Positions 1-11,284 of a DNA stretch of 64,000 nt are shown piece after piece. Origin of the DNA: Anagrus nilaparvatae (Eukaryota > Arthropoda > Insecta > Hymenoptera > Mymaridae); NCBI GenBank assembly GCA_022575985.1, contig JAKSXM010000007.1:3660501-3724500 (forward strand), read 5' to 3'. The position numbers and the translations under genes are program-made. A model generated the notes under the pieces. That model was not told where the DNA came from and searched no databases. It worked only from the letters and a program-made list of their open reading frames with translations. The stretch's first letter is position 1. The number at the start of each line of letters is the position of its first letter.

Positions 1-765
1 AACTCTCAAGAGCCTAATAATTATTGCTACAAATTTTTTTTTACAATAGCAAGTACTTTTTTTGTCTTAAAAAAAATGAGAAAAAATTTATCTCCAAGAT
101 TGATTGAAAAATCTACTTACAGGGTACTAATAACCGTCCGATCATAAGTACGATCAGTATCTCACTTATTGAAATGTCAAGTATTTATACCTTTAATATA
201 CCTTCTCATGCATTTTGTAATAAACGACGAAAATATAAACTCGAAGAGTCATTCATTCCATTGATCAATAAAAAAAATTAGCCTTTAACGCTTCTCTTAA
301 TAAAAATGACAGTTAACAGATGTATTTCTTAGCGTCTTCAATTACTCTGGATTACAAAAAAATATAATATGCGCCTTCTATTCGCTTTTGAATTACAACC
401 ACTTTCTAAAAGTGTGCATCCTTAAAGTAGGTATCTGTCAAAGATTTTATATTTTAAAGCTTGAATGAACTTTTTTAAAAAAAAGACAAATTTTTTTTTT
501 TTATTCATTTTGTATGAATGAACTCGAGGAATTTTTTTATAGTGTATATATTATACCTGAAATAAAATAAAGCTTATTTGTCTATTATTATGTCACTTAT
601 ATATGAAGTTGTAAATAATATAAGTTTAATCCTAATTTTTTTTGTATATGAAAAAAGGACGAAAAAAAATTTAAATTTCAAAAACCGTGACGCGAAAATA
701 TCGAGAAATTTTTTTATGATGAAGAAATAAAAAGTAGTAAAAGTATTTTATTTAGTCTTCCTTTT
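1..765. other. A+T-rich non-coding flank
   Basis: No open frame, RNA gene or repeat could be supported here. The stretch is made of A and T runs and short random-looking segments. It ends at the target duplication of the copia element. Confidence 0.6.
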
Positions 766-770
766 AATAA

Positions 771-1116
771 TGTTGAATTTTGTATATTATACATGCTATG
801 TATTATATTATTTTAGATCTACATAACAGCTCTTTGAAAATCATATGCTTTATGTAATAACGATAAGGAGTCGTTGTTTCTTTTATTGATTTTCTAGCAT
901 CTGCTGATGCTTTCTAGCTTCCTGCCTCTCCCCCGCATGGAACAGGCCCAGAGACATTATGCTAATGTCTTTTTAGGCGTTAGTCTTTAATAAGCTTGAC
1001 TCGAATATAGTCGCATCTATATTCTGTATCACATAATTACTTTACACTTTATATTAATAATAAATCCTGTTTTATATACATAATCTTGTTTTATTTATTT
1101 AGCAAAATATTCAACA
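771..1116 (+). repeat. 5' LTR of copia element
   Basis: 346 bp, TG...CA ended. By eye it is identical to the copy at 5268-5613. AATAAA at 1059-1064 is a plausible polyadenylation signal. A locally GC-richer patch (about 915-950) lies near the middle. The upstream half should hold the promoter; no unmistakable TATA box could be fixed. Confidence 0.96.
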
Positions 1117-1136
1117 GGTTATGGAAGCCCAGTACG
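1117..1136 (+). other. primer-binding site, initiator-tRNA-Met internal type
   Basis: Directly after the LTR lies GGTTATGG-AA-GCCCAG. This is close to the complement of the anticodon stem-loop of insect initiator tRNA-Met, not of a tRNA 3' end. Drosophila copia is known to prime from an internal half of that tRNA. The inserted AA relative to a perfect complement is visible. That the half-tRNA is used as primer here is inferred. Confidence 0.7.
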
Positions 1137-1246
1137 TTCACTGAGTGATTGTGTATATTAATAGTGCAATTTTTATTAGTAAAAGCCTTGTGTAAAATAA
1201 AAGTTTTTGTGATTAAGTTAGCGTGTTTAAGTTTTTTTTTTTCATT

Positions 1247-4200
1247 ATGTCAGACAAAGAAGTATTAGAGTTAACGAAGCTCGATTCTTCAGGAGCGAAT
1301 TTCCCTTTGTGGAAATTCAGCATCAGTTTCGCACTGCAAGGTAGAGGACTGATGGAATTTGTCAAAGGTACAGCCGTAGCACCGGCTGATGACAATGAAG
1401 GAAAATTGCAAAAGCACAACAATAAAAAGGCACTAGCATGTGCTTTCTTATTAGCATCAATTGATAGAAAATTGCACCCTTTATTGATAAATTGCACGAA
1501 TGCAAAAGAAATGTGGGAAAAACTAGAAAGTTTATATGGCGCCACAAATGAGGATGCAAAAACAAGCGCATGGGAAGATTTCTATGCATATAAAATGAAA
1601 AATGGCATAGCAATGTCAACCCAAATTGAAGAATTTGAGCAAATTGTGAAAAGGCTGGAAAATGCAGGTGATAAGCCATCTGAGGACGCCATAAAATCTA
1701 AGTTGTTAAATTGTTTGCCGCCGAAATTTTCAACTTTCCGTATGGCGTGGGAATCGGCTCCAGCAGCTGAACAATTAAAAGACACCCTAATAGCAAGATT
1801 AATTAGGGAAGATAGGCGCCTTATGAAATCAGAGGAAGAAACCTCTTCAGATCTGGCATTACAAGTAAGACAGATTAATTTAAATAAAGACGGGAATAAT
1901 AAGGCTCCCGCCAAGAAAAATTACAAGGCCGAACGCGAGAAAAAGATAAGGGAGTTAAAAAAGAGGACTAAATGTGCGTTGTGTAAGCAGAAGGGGCATT
2001 GGGTACGAGAATGTCCGAAAAAAGCCGAAGACGAGCAAGCAGTCGATGTAACAAAAAGTGCAGGTGATTATCAGCAGTCATCTGCATATGTATGTGATTA
2101 CATAGCTATGTATTCAAAACAGCTTGACTGCTGCACAGCAAGTGATTGGATTGCCGACTCCGGTGCAACGGCACATATGACATCAAGTAAGAATTATTTT
2201 TCTAGCTTAAAACCACTTAATTTCAAGCATGGGGTAGAAATAGCTAATAAAGTGATTATTGAGGCTGCTGGAATTGGTACAATTAATATTGAAGAAAATT
2301 TAAATGGCAAAATAATACGGCGCGAATTAAGAGACGTTTTATATGTACCTGAATTAAATCGAAATCTTTTCTCGGTCAGTAAAGTGACTGATAAAAACTT
2401 TTCTTTTCATGCTTACAAAGAAAAATGTGAAATTCGCAACCCTTTCGGAAAAATTTCATCAAAAGGTATAAGGAAAAATGGACTTTTCTATTTTCCATAT
2501 AAAGTAATAAAGTCTGAAATTGAAAATTCAGCAGCATTTATTGCCACAACTCCCGAAGAAAAATTGCATTTATGGCATGAGCGCTTTGGTCATATAAATG
2601 AAAAAGCAGTCCGTAGCACCGGAAAGCTTTTTAAATTAGATAAAGTTTTTGAAAACATGCCAGGTAAGAAATTTTTCTGTGAGAGCTGCTTGTTTGGAAA
2701 GCAAACTAGAAAATCTCATAGAACTGTAATGCGGAAAAGTAATTATAAGCCCGGTGAAAAAATACATACCGATTTATGTGGCCCGGTAAATATTGAGTCC
2801 CCAAAAGGGACAAAATATTTTTTACTTTTTAAAGATGAGGCAACTAGTTATAGAAAAGTGTACTTTCTAAGATACAAATCTGAAACTTTTGAATTTTTTA
2901 AAGCTTTCGAGGCATTGGTTTTAAGACAAACTGGCAATAATATTAAAGTCTTAAAATCAGATAATGGGAAAGAATATGTTTCGAATGAATTTTCAAAATA
3001 TTTACAAGATAAAGGTATAATTTCTGAGCATTCGTCACCTTACATTCATGAGCAGAATGGTCGCGCCGAAAGAGAAATAAGGACTATTACTGAGTGCGCA
3101 AGAACAATGTTATGCAACAGAAATATTGATAGGAGACTTTGGACAGAAGCAGTTAGCACAGCGTGCTACATATTGAACAGGGTCAATTTAAATCAAACTG
3201 AAGAAAAAGTACCTTACGAAAAATGGTTTAGACAAGCACCGGAAGTAAATCATATGCGAATATTTGGGGCAGCAGCATACTTAAATATTCCAAAAGAAAA
3301 AGGCCGAGCAAAGTTTGATGAAAAAAGTGAAAAAATGATTTTTGTAGGTTATGATGGCGATTCCTCAAACTATAGATTATGGAATGCAAATTCTCAAAAA
3401 ATTATTATAAGTAGTGACGTTGATTTTAATGAATACGAGATTCATCGCATAACGGAAACCAATACGTACAAAGTCAACCTCGATTTTGGTATTCTAGAAG
3501 AGGACGAAATAGAAGAAAATCAAGAGGAAGTTGCTGAACAAGACGAAGAGCAAGAGTTAAATATCGACGAAGCAAACGTGCGAAATCAAGAACCTGCCCC
3601 CTTAAGGCGTGTGTTAAGAAATAGACAGCAGCTGCCTCCGATTCAACGGTACGGCGTACCAGTAGCATTTCTTGCCGAAGTTATACCAATAACTTACAAT
3701 GATGCAATTTCAAGTGAAAATGCGGAAAATTGGGAAACTGCAATGAGTGAGGAAATGCAAGCCCTTCAAGAAAATCAAACTTGGTTTTTAACAAGTTTAC
3801 CGAAAGGTCGACAAGCTATCGGCTGTAGGTGGGTATTTTCCGTGAAATCAACCCCAGAAGGCAATATTTCTCGATATAAAGCACGATTGGTCGCAAAGGG
3901 TTATTCACAGCGTGAAGGCATCGATTATGGCGAAACCTTTGCACCTGTCGTTCGTTACGAATCTATTCGAGTACTTTTAGCAATAGCGGCTAAGGAAAAT
4001 TATGAAATTGCAAAATTCGATGTCAAAACAGCTTTTTTAAATGGCGACTTAGAAGAAGACATATATATGCAAATACCACAAGGATATGCAGTAAAAAGTC
4101 AAAACAGCGTACTCAAGTTGAAGCGGAGTTTGTACGGGTTAAAGCAGGCTTCTCGCTGTTGGAATGAAAAATTTGTGAAATTTTTAAGTGAATTTAATTT

Positions 4201-5245
4201 TAAAAATATTGAAAGTGATAAGTGTGTTTTTGTAGGTAAAGTGCTAAATTATAACGTGTTTTTAGCTTTATATGTCGATGACGGATTAGTGATTTCAAAA
4301 AGTGCTCGCGCAGTAGAAGAAGTGCTAAATTATTTAAAATTGCATTTTAAAATTACGCATGATGTAGCGAATGAGTATGTTGGTATGGAAATAAAGCGTG
4401 ATAGAGAGAATTGTATTTTAAAAATTAGTCAAGCTGGCTATATAAGAAAGTTGTTAGAAAAATTTAATATGTTAGAAGCGAAACCAGTAAGTACACCCGC
4501 AGAGCCTGGTCTTTATTTGAACAAAAGCGAAAGTAAAAATGAACTTGTAAATGTACCTTACCGTGAAGCTATCGGTTCGCTTTTGTTCTTATCTAGAGTA
4601 AGTAGACCAGACATAGAATATGCGGTGAATTACTTAAGCCAGTTTCTTGATTCCTATGACCAGGAACATTGGAAAGCCGTTAAAAGGATTTTTCGATATT
4701 TAATCGGGACAATTAATGTCGGTTTAGTTTATGGAAACAGTGGGAGTACAGGTGCCGTGAACTTTGAAAGTTCCACACAACTTGTAGGTTACACTGATGC
4801 TGACTATGCCGGTTGTTTAAGCACTCGAAGATCCAGAAGCGGGTATATATTTCTTTTTAACGACACTCCAATTTCTTGGTCATCGCAGCGCCAAGAGGTA
4901 GTTGCATTATCTACGGCTGAAGCCGAATATATTGCATTATTTCAGGGCACAAAAGAGTCGGTATGGTTGCGAAGAATGTTGAATGAATTAGGTCATGAGC
5001 AAAAATGTGTACCTATATTTGTTGATAACCAAGCTGCAATTAAATTGGCAAAAAGCACTGAATACCATAAGCGAACTAAGCATATTGATGTACGGTATCA
5101 TTATATTCGCGAAATAGTTAAAAGAAAAGAAATTGATATTTCTTATGTTAATACGAAATTGCAATTGGCAGATATTTTAACAAAGCCATTGACAAAATTG
5201 CCTTTTGCCAATTTAAGACGAATGTTAAATATTTTTGAATTTTAA
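1247..5245 (+). CDS. copia Gag-Pol polyprotein (1332 aa)
   Basis: This polyprotein copies the element through RNA and integrates it. Starting at the ATG at 1247, an N-terminal Gag of UBN2/DUF4219 type is followed by one CCHC knuckle (residues 243-256). The aspartic protease has DSGA at 304-307. The HHCC region begins near H444. Integrase acidic residues are D509, D572 and E608, a D35E spacing. Reverse transcriptase follows with D925 (FDVKTAFLNG) and YVDD at 1009-1012. RNase H has D1184, E1225/E1227 and D1260. An upstream in-frame GTG at 1223 is not a likely start. There are no frameshifts or internal stops, and Gag and Pol are in one frame as in copia itself. Length is usual for the family. 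The C-terminus (ADILTKPL) is also typical. Confidence 0.96.
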   Translation: MSDKEVLELTKLDSSGANFPLWKFSISFALQGRGLMEFVKGTAVAPADDNEGKLQKHNNKKALACAFLLASIDRKLHPLLINCTNAKEMWEKLESLYGATNEDAKTSAWEDFYAYKMKNGIAMSTQIEEFEQIVKRLENAGDKPSEDAIKSKLLNCLPPKFSTFRMAWESAPAAEQLKDTLIARLIREDRRLMKSEEETSSDLALQVRQINLNKDGNNKAPAKKNYKAEREKKIRELKKRTKCALCKQKGHWVRECPKKAEDEQAVDVTKSAGDYQQSSAYVCDYIAMYSKQLDCCTASDWIADSGATAHMTSSKNYFSSLKPLNFKHGVEIANKVIIEAAGIGTINIEENLNGKIIRRELRDVLYVPELNRNLFSVSKVTDKNFSFHAYKEKCEIRNPFGKISSKGIRKNGLFYFPYKVIKSEIENSAAFIATTPEEKLHLWHERFGHINEKAVRSTGKLFKLDKVFENMPGKKFFCESCLFGKQTRKSHRTVMRKSNYKPGEKIHTDLCGPVNIESPKGTKYFLLFKDEATSYRKVYFLRYKSETFEFFKAFEALVLRQTGNNIKVLKSDNGKEYVSNEFSKYLQDKGIISEHSSPYIHEQNGRAEREIRTITECARTMLCNRNIDRRLWTEAVSTACYILNRVNLNQTEEKVPYEKWFRQAPEVNHMRIFGAAAYLNIPKEKGRAKFDEKSEKMIFVGYDGDSSNYRLWNANSQKIIISSDVDFNEYEIHRITETNTYKVNLDFGILEEDEIEENQEEVAEQDEEQELNIDEANVRNQEPAPLRRVLRNRQQLPPIQRYGVPVAFLAEVIPITYNDAISSENAENWETAMSEEMQALQENQTWFLTSLPKGRQAIGCRWVFSVKSTPEGNISRYKARLVAKGYSQREGIDYGETFAPVVRYESIRVLLAIAAKENYEIAKFDVKTAFLNGDLEEDIYMQIPQGYAVKSQNSVLKLKRSLYGLKQASRCWNEKFVKFLSEFNFKNIESDKCVFVGKVLNYNVFLALYVDDGLVISKSARAVEEVLNYLKLHFKITHDVANEYVGMEIKRDRENCILKISQAGYIRKLLEKFNMLEAKPVSTPAEPGLYLNKSESKNELVNVPYREAIGSLLFLSRVSRPDIEYAVNYLSQFLDSYDQEHWKAVKRIFRYLIGTINVGLVYGNSGSTGAVNFESSTQLVGYTDADYAGCLSTRRSRSGYIFLFNDTPISWSSQRQEVVALSTAEAEYIALFQGTKESVWLRRMLNELGHEQKCVPIFVDNQAAIKLAKSTEYHKRTKHIDVRYHYIREIVKRKEIDISYVNTKLQLADILTKPLTKLPFANLRRMLNIFEF

Positions 5246-5258
5246 GTAGATCAAAAAT

Positions 5259-5267
5259 AAGTGGGAG
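5259..5267 (+). other. polypurine tract
   Basis: AAGTGGGAG sits immediately before the 3' LTR, with one T interruption. Its position fits the plus-strand primer of an LTR retrotransposon. Confidence 0.75.
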
Positions 5268-5613
5268 TGTTGAATTTTGTATATTATACATGCTATGTAT
5301 TATATTATTTTAGATCTACATAACAGCTCTTTGAAAATCATATGCTTTATGTAATAACGATAAGGAGTCGTTGTTTCTTTTATTGATTTTCTAGCATCTG
5401 CTGATGCTTTCTAGCTTCCTGCCTCTCCCCCGCATGGAACAGGCCCAGAGACATTATGCTAATGTCTTTTTAGGCGTTAGTCTTTAATAAGCTTGACTCG
5501 AATATAGTCGCATCTATATTCTGTATCACATAATTACTTTACACTTTATATTAATAATAAATCCTGTTTTATATACATAATCTTGTTTTATTTATTTAGC
5601 AAAATATTCAACA
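5268..5613 (+). repeat. 3' LTR of copia element
   Basis: 346 bp, no difference seen from the 5' LTR at 771-1116. It is followed by the second copy of the target duplication AATAA (5614-5618). Confidence 0.96.
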
Positions 5614-5618
5614 AATAA

Positions 5619-6872
5619 AAGACATTCCACATTTTGTTATAACAATGAATTAATATTTGGTTTCAAATTTCAAAAAAATATTTCTTTAACATATAAATTA
5701 CTTACATGCAAAGTTGAAGTTAGATGGTTTCAGTTCCCAGCTATACAGTTTGTTAGTTAGTGGCCTGATTTAGTATTAAGTTTGTGTTTATACAGGAAGT
5801 ATAAAATTTATTTTGGAAAACTTGTGTATTTTAATGATATCATTTTCAGTAATTGTAAAATGAGGAATTAAAAGACTGATTTTGGTAGCTGAGTTTGCGG
5901 TTGTAAAACATTTTTTTGGTAAATGTATATGTTACTGGCCAAGTTTGAATTTTTTAGTCTTTTGAATTTCAAGGTACTAAGGAAAATTTGCAGCAGAGTA
6001 CGATTAAAACTTTTCTTAATTGTAAATTAAACGTAAAATTATTATCTTCTCAGAAGCACTTTGAAGCTACATTTTAATTACAGCCCGTTAAGAAGAAATC
6101 CATTAAATCTTGAAATAACTCTTCTACACAATTAAAACTTTGAAAAACAGTTTAAATCTTAATAAAAAAAAAATAACAGCAATTAAATCCTTTTATCTAC
6201 CCATCCAATAAATTAATTACTCAATTTACACAGTCAATTTCTTAAAGACACAATCATTTAATATTGATTCACATAAATATTTATAAAAAAACTTGAAAAA
6301 AAAAGACATAATATTTAAAGAGTAGCAAGCAAAAAAAAAAATTGCATAAAACTATTTTTTCTATAGAAAAAAAAAAGTAATAGAAGTACATACATAATGC
6401 ACTTTAGTTATGTATAGGTTATGTTTCTATAGAATTTATGCATTATAGTATACTTGACATCAAAGTAAGTATTTTTTTCTTCTCTGATGCTTTTACAAAA
6501 AGGCTTTTTTTACTTTATTTTATTATATTTAAATTTTTATATATTTTTCTCAATCTCTGATTTTTTTTTCAAATCGACGGTGAAAATTTTTTTTTACTCA
6601 AAATGTATGCAATTTTCTTTTCATTTTTGAGCTTTATTTTTTACTTTTGTAAAGAAAAACTATAATTAAACTTTACGCTTTAAAAATTTGTAAAAAGAAA
6701 GAAAAAGTTAAAAATACCTGGATGATAAGCATTTTTTTAAGAGCATACAAAATTCACATGCGTGGAAGTTAATGACTAGCGTATAAATTTTTTCAAAGAT
6801 TGTTTATTTTTTTTAAAATTACGGTACACAAAAAACAAGCAAGTTTTTTGTAAAGCTTTATATTTTTTTGAT
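5619..6872. other. A+T-rich non-coding sequence
   Basis: Nothing supportable was seen here beyond A/T tracts. No credible frame exceeds about 60 codons. Confidence 0.5.
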
Positions 6873-6878
6873 TATATA

Positions 6879-7153
6879 TGTTGCCGTTAAAGTCCACTCT
6901 CCCGATAATGTTAACATTAACCAGTTAAAGTTAACTTTAGCGAAGCGTTTTGGTTAAAGTCCACGAAAACGATTAAAATGAATAAAAATATAACATTAGC
7001 GGCTTCATATTCGTTAAAGTTAACTTTAACCAAACCCTGTTAGTTAAAGTCCATGTAGAGAATAAAACACAAAAAACTTACTATAGTAAATGCTTCGACC
7101 TTGAGCTATAGCTTCAAATAAAAAATACTGAACAGATATATTTTTTTAAATAA
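6879..7153 (+). repeat. left inverted arm of the long-TIR element
   Basis: It pairs with 7853-8126. Matching landmarks include CTCTCCCGATAATGTTAAC near the tip, the GTTAAAGTTAACTTTA palindromes, ACTATAGTAAATGCT, and the inner TTCAAATAAAAAATRCTGAA. Confidence 0.85.
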
Positions 7154-7659
7154 TTTTTATTTGAATATTAAATATCAGGCAAATCTCAATGTTTTTTTAA
7201 AATTAAATTGTTTTATTTTATTACAACAATTCAAATTTATTATTGAGTTTTTAATTTTCATAAAATTTTTTTTTCAAAAAAAAAAAATCAAAAAAAAATA
7301 TTTGTATTATATTTTTTAATTAAAATTTTTATTTTATTATTACATATATCCAATTTTAATATTATTTATTGAAACATGGTAAACTTTGATGGCATTTAGA
7401 ATTGCACAGAACACCTTTTGATTTGCATTTACATTTATTATACTTTCCTTATTTCTTTGAAAGTAATAAAATTTTTTTTTCACTTAGTTTATAAAATATG
7501 TAAAATTAGTTTAAAAAAAAATTCTAAAAAAAACACACATTATTATTATTACTATTACGCAATACATTCCTAAAATTTGTTTCATGTAATAAAAAAAAAA
7601 TGGGTCAACTCCCAAAATTTGAAATTTGATTTAATTTTTAATAGTATGTACTGTTGTAC

Positions 7660-7766
7660 TAAGGGCAAGGGGGGCCGAAGGCCCCATGCGCCAATTTTTA
7701 TGTTTTTTATAACCGTCCTCGTTATAAGGCACCCCTAGGGCTAGGTTAGGTTAGGTTAGCCGGAGG
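7660..7766. other. GC-rich centre of the long-TIR element with TTAGG-like run
   Basis: In otherwise A+T-rich DNA this patch holds a G-rich run, a GGGGCC-GAA-GGCCCC hairpin, and AGGTTAGGTTAGGTTAG (about 7743-7759), which matches the insect telomere unit TTAGG in register. Only about three units are present, so it is not a telomeric tract. It may simply be part of the element's interior. Confidence 0.5.
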
Positions 7767-7852
7767 GGGGGCGCGAGGATGCACTTAATTACGTTTTAAA
7801 CCCATAAAAAATTTAAAGTTGGTATTGAATCTAACCATGTATTAAACGTATT

Positions 7853-8126
7853 TTATTTAAAAAAATAAATCTGTTCAGCATTTTTTATTTGAAGGTATAA
7901 TTTATAGCAGCAGCATTTACTATAGTAAAATTTTTTGTTTTATTTCCTTCATGGACTTTAACTAACACGGCTTGGTTAAAGTTAACTTTAACGAAAATGA
8001 AGCCGCTAATGTTATATTTTTATTCATTTTAATCGTTTTCGTGGGCTTTAACTAAAACGCTTCGCTAAAGTTAACTTTAACTGGTTAATGTTAACATTAT
8101 CGGGAGAGCGGACTCTAACGGTAACA
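7853..8126 (-). repeat. right inverted arm of the long-TIR element
   Basis: Near-complement of 6879-7153, closing the element. TATATA follows at 8127-8132. Confidence 0.85.
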
Positions 8127-8133
8127 TATATAA

Positions 8134-10244
8134 CTAGTAAAGTACTATTCCGTTTGATGTCGTTTATTATACAGTGAAAGTAAAATGTGCGCTAAAGGTT
8201 TGAAAAAAAGTCGTGCTTTTTTTTGACTCGAGTCTATGCTTTCTTGCTTTTTGAGATGTTTTGTAGAACTTGTTAGATATTTATGTTCGCGTTCATCCAT
8301 GTGATTATTACTTATGTGCTTTGAAAAGAAATTTTTGGTCGTATACTGTGTGGGGTGTAGTTTTCGATCAGTGTGTTAGTGGAATAGGCTTAATTTGGCT
8401 CTTGTTCAAATTTTCAGTAGGTTCTTATGCGAATACAAACAGATTAATTAGAGCGAATATTTCCTCGAAGTAACCGAAAATTCAGCTGCATAAAAAATGT
8501 AAACCTAAAAATTCACAAGAAATCACCCAATAAAAATTTTAACAAATCGATCTAGACAACCTGAATGCACGAACAAAAAAAAAACAAAATTTGTCTATAC
8601 CATTTTTTTTGACATAGGTTCCGCATATCAAAATTAAAATAAAATGTCAAAAAATAATGCGTAAAAATTCGAATTTTTTAAAAACAAGTTAAGTGAAGAG
8701 AATAAAAATCATAATAACATAGATTGCATATATAACTGCAGAAATTTAATACCCTTACGTGATGCTACCTTTTTTTATTTTTTAAAGAAAAGGAAATCAA
8801 GTTTATTTTTCTACTATATTGCTCATTTTTTTTATTGAGATTATTCATGCGCATTTAAGAGGAAAGTCAATAGTTAGTTTATATATATACCTATTTTTTA
8901 TTTATTCGACCTGGTTTTTTTGTATGTTTATGTTTTTAAGGTATTAGGACAAAAAAAATAATCGAATAAAACTTAAAGATGCATTAAATATTTTTGAATA
9001 AATATTTATGTAATAAATTAAATTTTTATTTACTTTAGTAAAATTAAGTACACAGGCATATGTAAGAACTTATATTACAAAACAATTTTGTGGTTTTAAC
9101 AGTATCCTAGTTTTACTTAGTTACATAGCGTGGGGTTGGTTATTAAACTATGTTTTGGTGTATTATGTTGCAGTCTAAATCTAGGTGTGTGTATAATGAT
9201 GAATTATTAATTTTGAATATTATTAAAGGATCTTTTCCTGAATGTAAAGTAGAGCAGGATGTAATATTATACGGAATAAATTTAAATTTTTGAATATTGA
9301 AGAGTTTATTGGATTTTGGTGAAATTGTTTTTGACAAATTTATTTTGGAAATTTATTTAATGTCGGTTGATATATTTTTTGATGGAAAATATGACAGATG
9401 TTTGTTGAGTGGATGAGTCAAGGAAACTATGATTTTTCAAGTATTTCATTTTTTTTTTGCAATTATTTTAACTGTTTTAAAGAAGCTTCGGATATTTTAA
9501 TTGAAATGACTGGAATGTTTGCGAAAGGTTTTGAATATTTTGGCTTAAAACAATGAAAATTATCCAAACTTAACGTTGCTTTGAAAATAAATTATTGATA
9601 TTTATTTACAAAATAAATCTTCTAATACTATCAAAAAACGACCCAGGACTCAAATATTAACTAAAAAGTAAACCTATCTAAGGAAATAAAGCTGTTCTCC
9701 AAAAACACTCAATTGATCCTCACGTGTCAGTACCCCTTTGTTGGTACAGCAGTATTATTTAAATAATTTATTGAAAGGTTAAAATACATTCTGTATATTT
9801 ACTTAAAAAAAACTATTGAATGACATAAAACATACACATACCAAAAAAAGAAGAAGAAAGTAAAGAAATACCAAAGCTTTTTACTACAACGTTTGTCGAT
9901 TAAAAAAAAATATTTACTTACTTTTTATTTTAGTTAAATTAACATAAGAATTTCTTTTTTCTCTTACGTAACATTTAAATATTTATTTCTTTTAAAATTT
10001 TTTTTATTTAAAAACTATGTGGTATAGGCAATTAAACTTTTATCATTTGATATATAATTATAAAGTAAATAAAATTCTGTTTATTTTAATTATCGTAACG
10101 TTAGTTTCTATAATTTTGATATCAAAGTAGGTTTTTTATCATTTTATTGAAATATTTGTGTTTGATTATTAAAAATTGTAAAATTATTGAGATTATTTTT
10201 ATGCATATGTTATTAGTTTCTTACGCACCTCAGATGGCGCAATA
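8134..10244. other. A+T-rich non-coding sequence
   Basis: No gene was recognised. An open stretch at 8270-8473 has no domain resemblance and ordinary local composition, so it is not called. Confidence 0.5.
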
Positions 10245-10282
10245 CTTTCTCGAAAGAGAAATGACCTTTCAACAATATATAA
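10245..10282 (+). promoter_or_regulatory. bipartite promoter-like module, copy 1
   Basis: CTCG at 10249-10252 lies within TTTCTCGAAAGAGAAATG, followed 23 nt later by TATATAA at 10276-10282. AGATGGCGC lies just upstream (about 10232-10240). The left block is a near-perfect dyad (TTTCTC/GAGAAA). Copy 2 has the most similar surroundings. The layout resembles an insect snRNA PSEA plus TATA promoter; that assignment is inferred. No transcript could be identified downstream. Confidence 0.7.
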
Positions 10283-11246
10283 GACACTAAAGTTATCAAA
10301 TTATTTCTTACATTTTTAATACTCAAATAAAAATAATTATAATTATGATATTTGTAATATACCCTTTTGAGTTTAATTCTTCTTCTTTCTTCAATAAAAG
10401 ATATTACTTAATAAAATAATTATTATTTTAATTCAATTAATATAAAAAATTGAATAAAAGAGCAATATTTAACAGAAAATTCAACTAAAGCAGACGCTAA
10501 ACTTTAAATATATTTGGTGTGATCACATGACTATTTACGACGTTTAGCATAACATTTTTGTGTCAAGCGATACATGACTGAAAATCATGCGTCACATGGT
10601 TTTTTTTTCCGGTGTGAGAAAGAAAGCTTTTTGTTATGGCTTTTTCATGAATGAGAAAATTATCGACTTTCCAGTTAGAAAATATTGTAATTTTGTTTCA
10701 TCATTTAAATTAATTAAGTAAATTCTCGTTTTGATATCTTAAAAGTATTAATATATTATTTTCTAAAATTTATTTTTTTATCTTTATAAAGTAAATATAA
10801 AACATTTTTAGATATCCAATTAGTAACTAACGTTACGTACAATAATTAAAATAAACATTTTTATCGTTTATTAAAATATTGGTATTTGAATTAGAAACTG
10901 TTTGAGATAAACTTTAAGAGTTCTATACACCCACGCCATTTTGATTTTAAAATTTATCATTTATTTTTATCTAGAATATTTTGTAATAAACAGTTTTTAT
11001 TGAATTAAAAAAATTGTTTGTTACAAAATAATTCTAATTTGAATGATAAATGCGAGAAAACTTTAATTTGGGGCAAAAAAATATTTTGAATATAAAAAAA
11101 ATCCAAAAATAAATAAAAAATTTAAAAAAGATAATGCTGAGGGTGCAGAAATCTTAAGCGTTTAATTATGCATTCATGGATTTATTAAAGTCTATATATC
11201 TTTTGATAGTTTCTTGCATACCTTTTAATATCTAGATGGCGCATCG

Positions 11247-11284
11247 CTTTCTCGAAAGAGAAATGCCAATAAAACAATATATAA
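11247..11284 (+). promoter_or_regulatory. bipartite promoter-like module, copy 2
   Basis: CTCG is at 11251-11254 and TATATAA at 11278-11284, 23 nt apart. AGATGGCGC lies upstream (about 11233-11241) as in copy 1. Copies 1 and 2 lie 1002 bp apart. They also share a similar stretch after the TATA box (an ACATTTT block, and further down CTTTTGAG), so this pair may be an old duplication. Confidence 0.7.

Larger units (their letters stand above)
771..5613 (+). mobile_element. complete Ty1/copia LTR retrotransposon
   Basis: The element is 4843 bp with direct repeats of 346 bp at both ends, each beginning TGTTG and ending CAACA. It is flanked on both sides by the 5-bp duplication AATAA (766-770 and 5614-5618). 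A primer-binding site follows the left LTR and a purine tract precedes the right one. Between them is one uninterrupted Gag-Pol frame with domains in copia order (integrase before reverse transcriptase). LTR identity, an intact frame and a clean duplication all indicate a very recent insertion that may still be mobile. It sits in non-coding DNA about 37 kb upstream of the first recognised glypican exon, on the same strand. Confidence 0.97.
6879..8126. mobile_element. long-TIR non-autonomous DNA element
   Basis: The two ends are imperfect inverted repeats of about 275 bp (6879-7153 and 7853-8126). The tips read TGTTGCCGTTA on the left and its near-complement on the right, each bordered by TATATA. 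That border is palindromic, so the true duplication (TA or TATATA) cannot be set. Both arms carry copies of the palindrome GTTAAAGTTAACTTTAAC or close variants. The centre has no coding capacity. The arms have diverged by a modest number of substitutions, so the insertion is not brand new. The superfamily was not recognised; a foldback or MITE-like element needing a transposase from elsewhere is the best description. Confidence 0.85.

Noticed and set aside
1223..1246. Upstream extension of the copia frame starting at GTG
   Set aside because: The first codon is GTG and the eight added residues are a Phe run read from a T tract; the ATG at 1247 is the natural start.
7743..7759. Interstitial telomere
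   Set aside because: Only about three TTAGG units lie inside a transposable element; similar short runs are common in insect DNA.
8270..8473. 67-codon open stretch as a small gene
   Set aside because: The predicted peptide has no recognisable signal peptide, domain or splice context; chance length is plausible.
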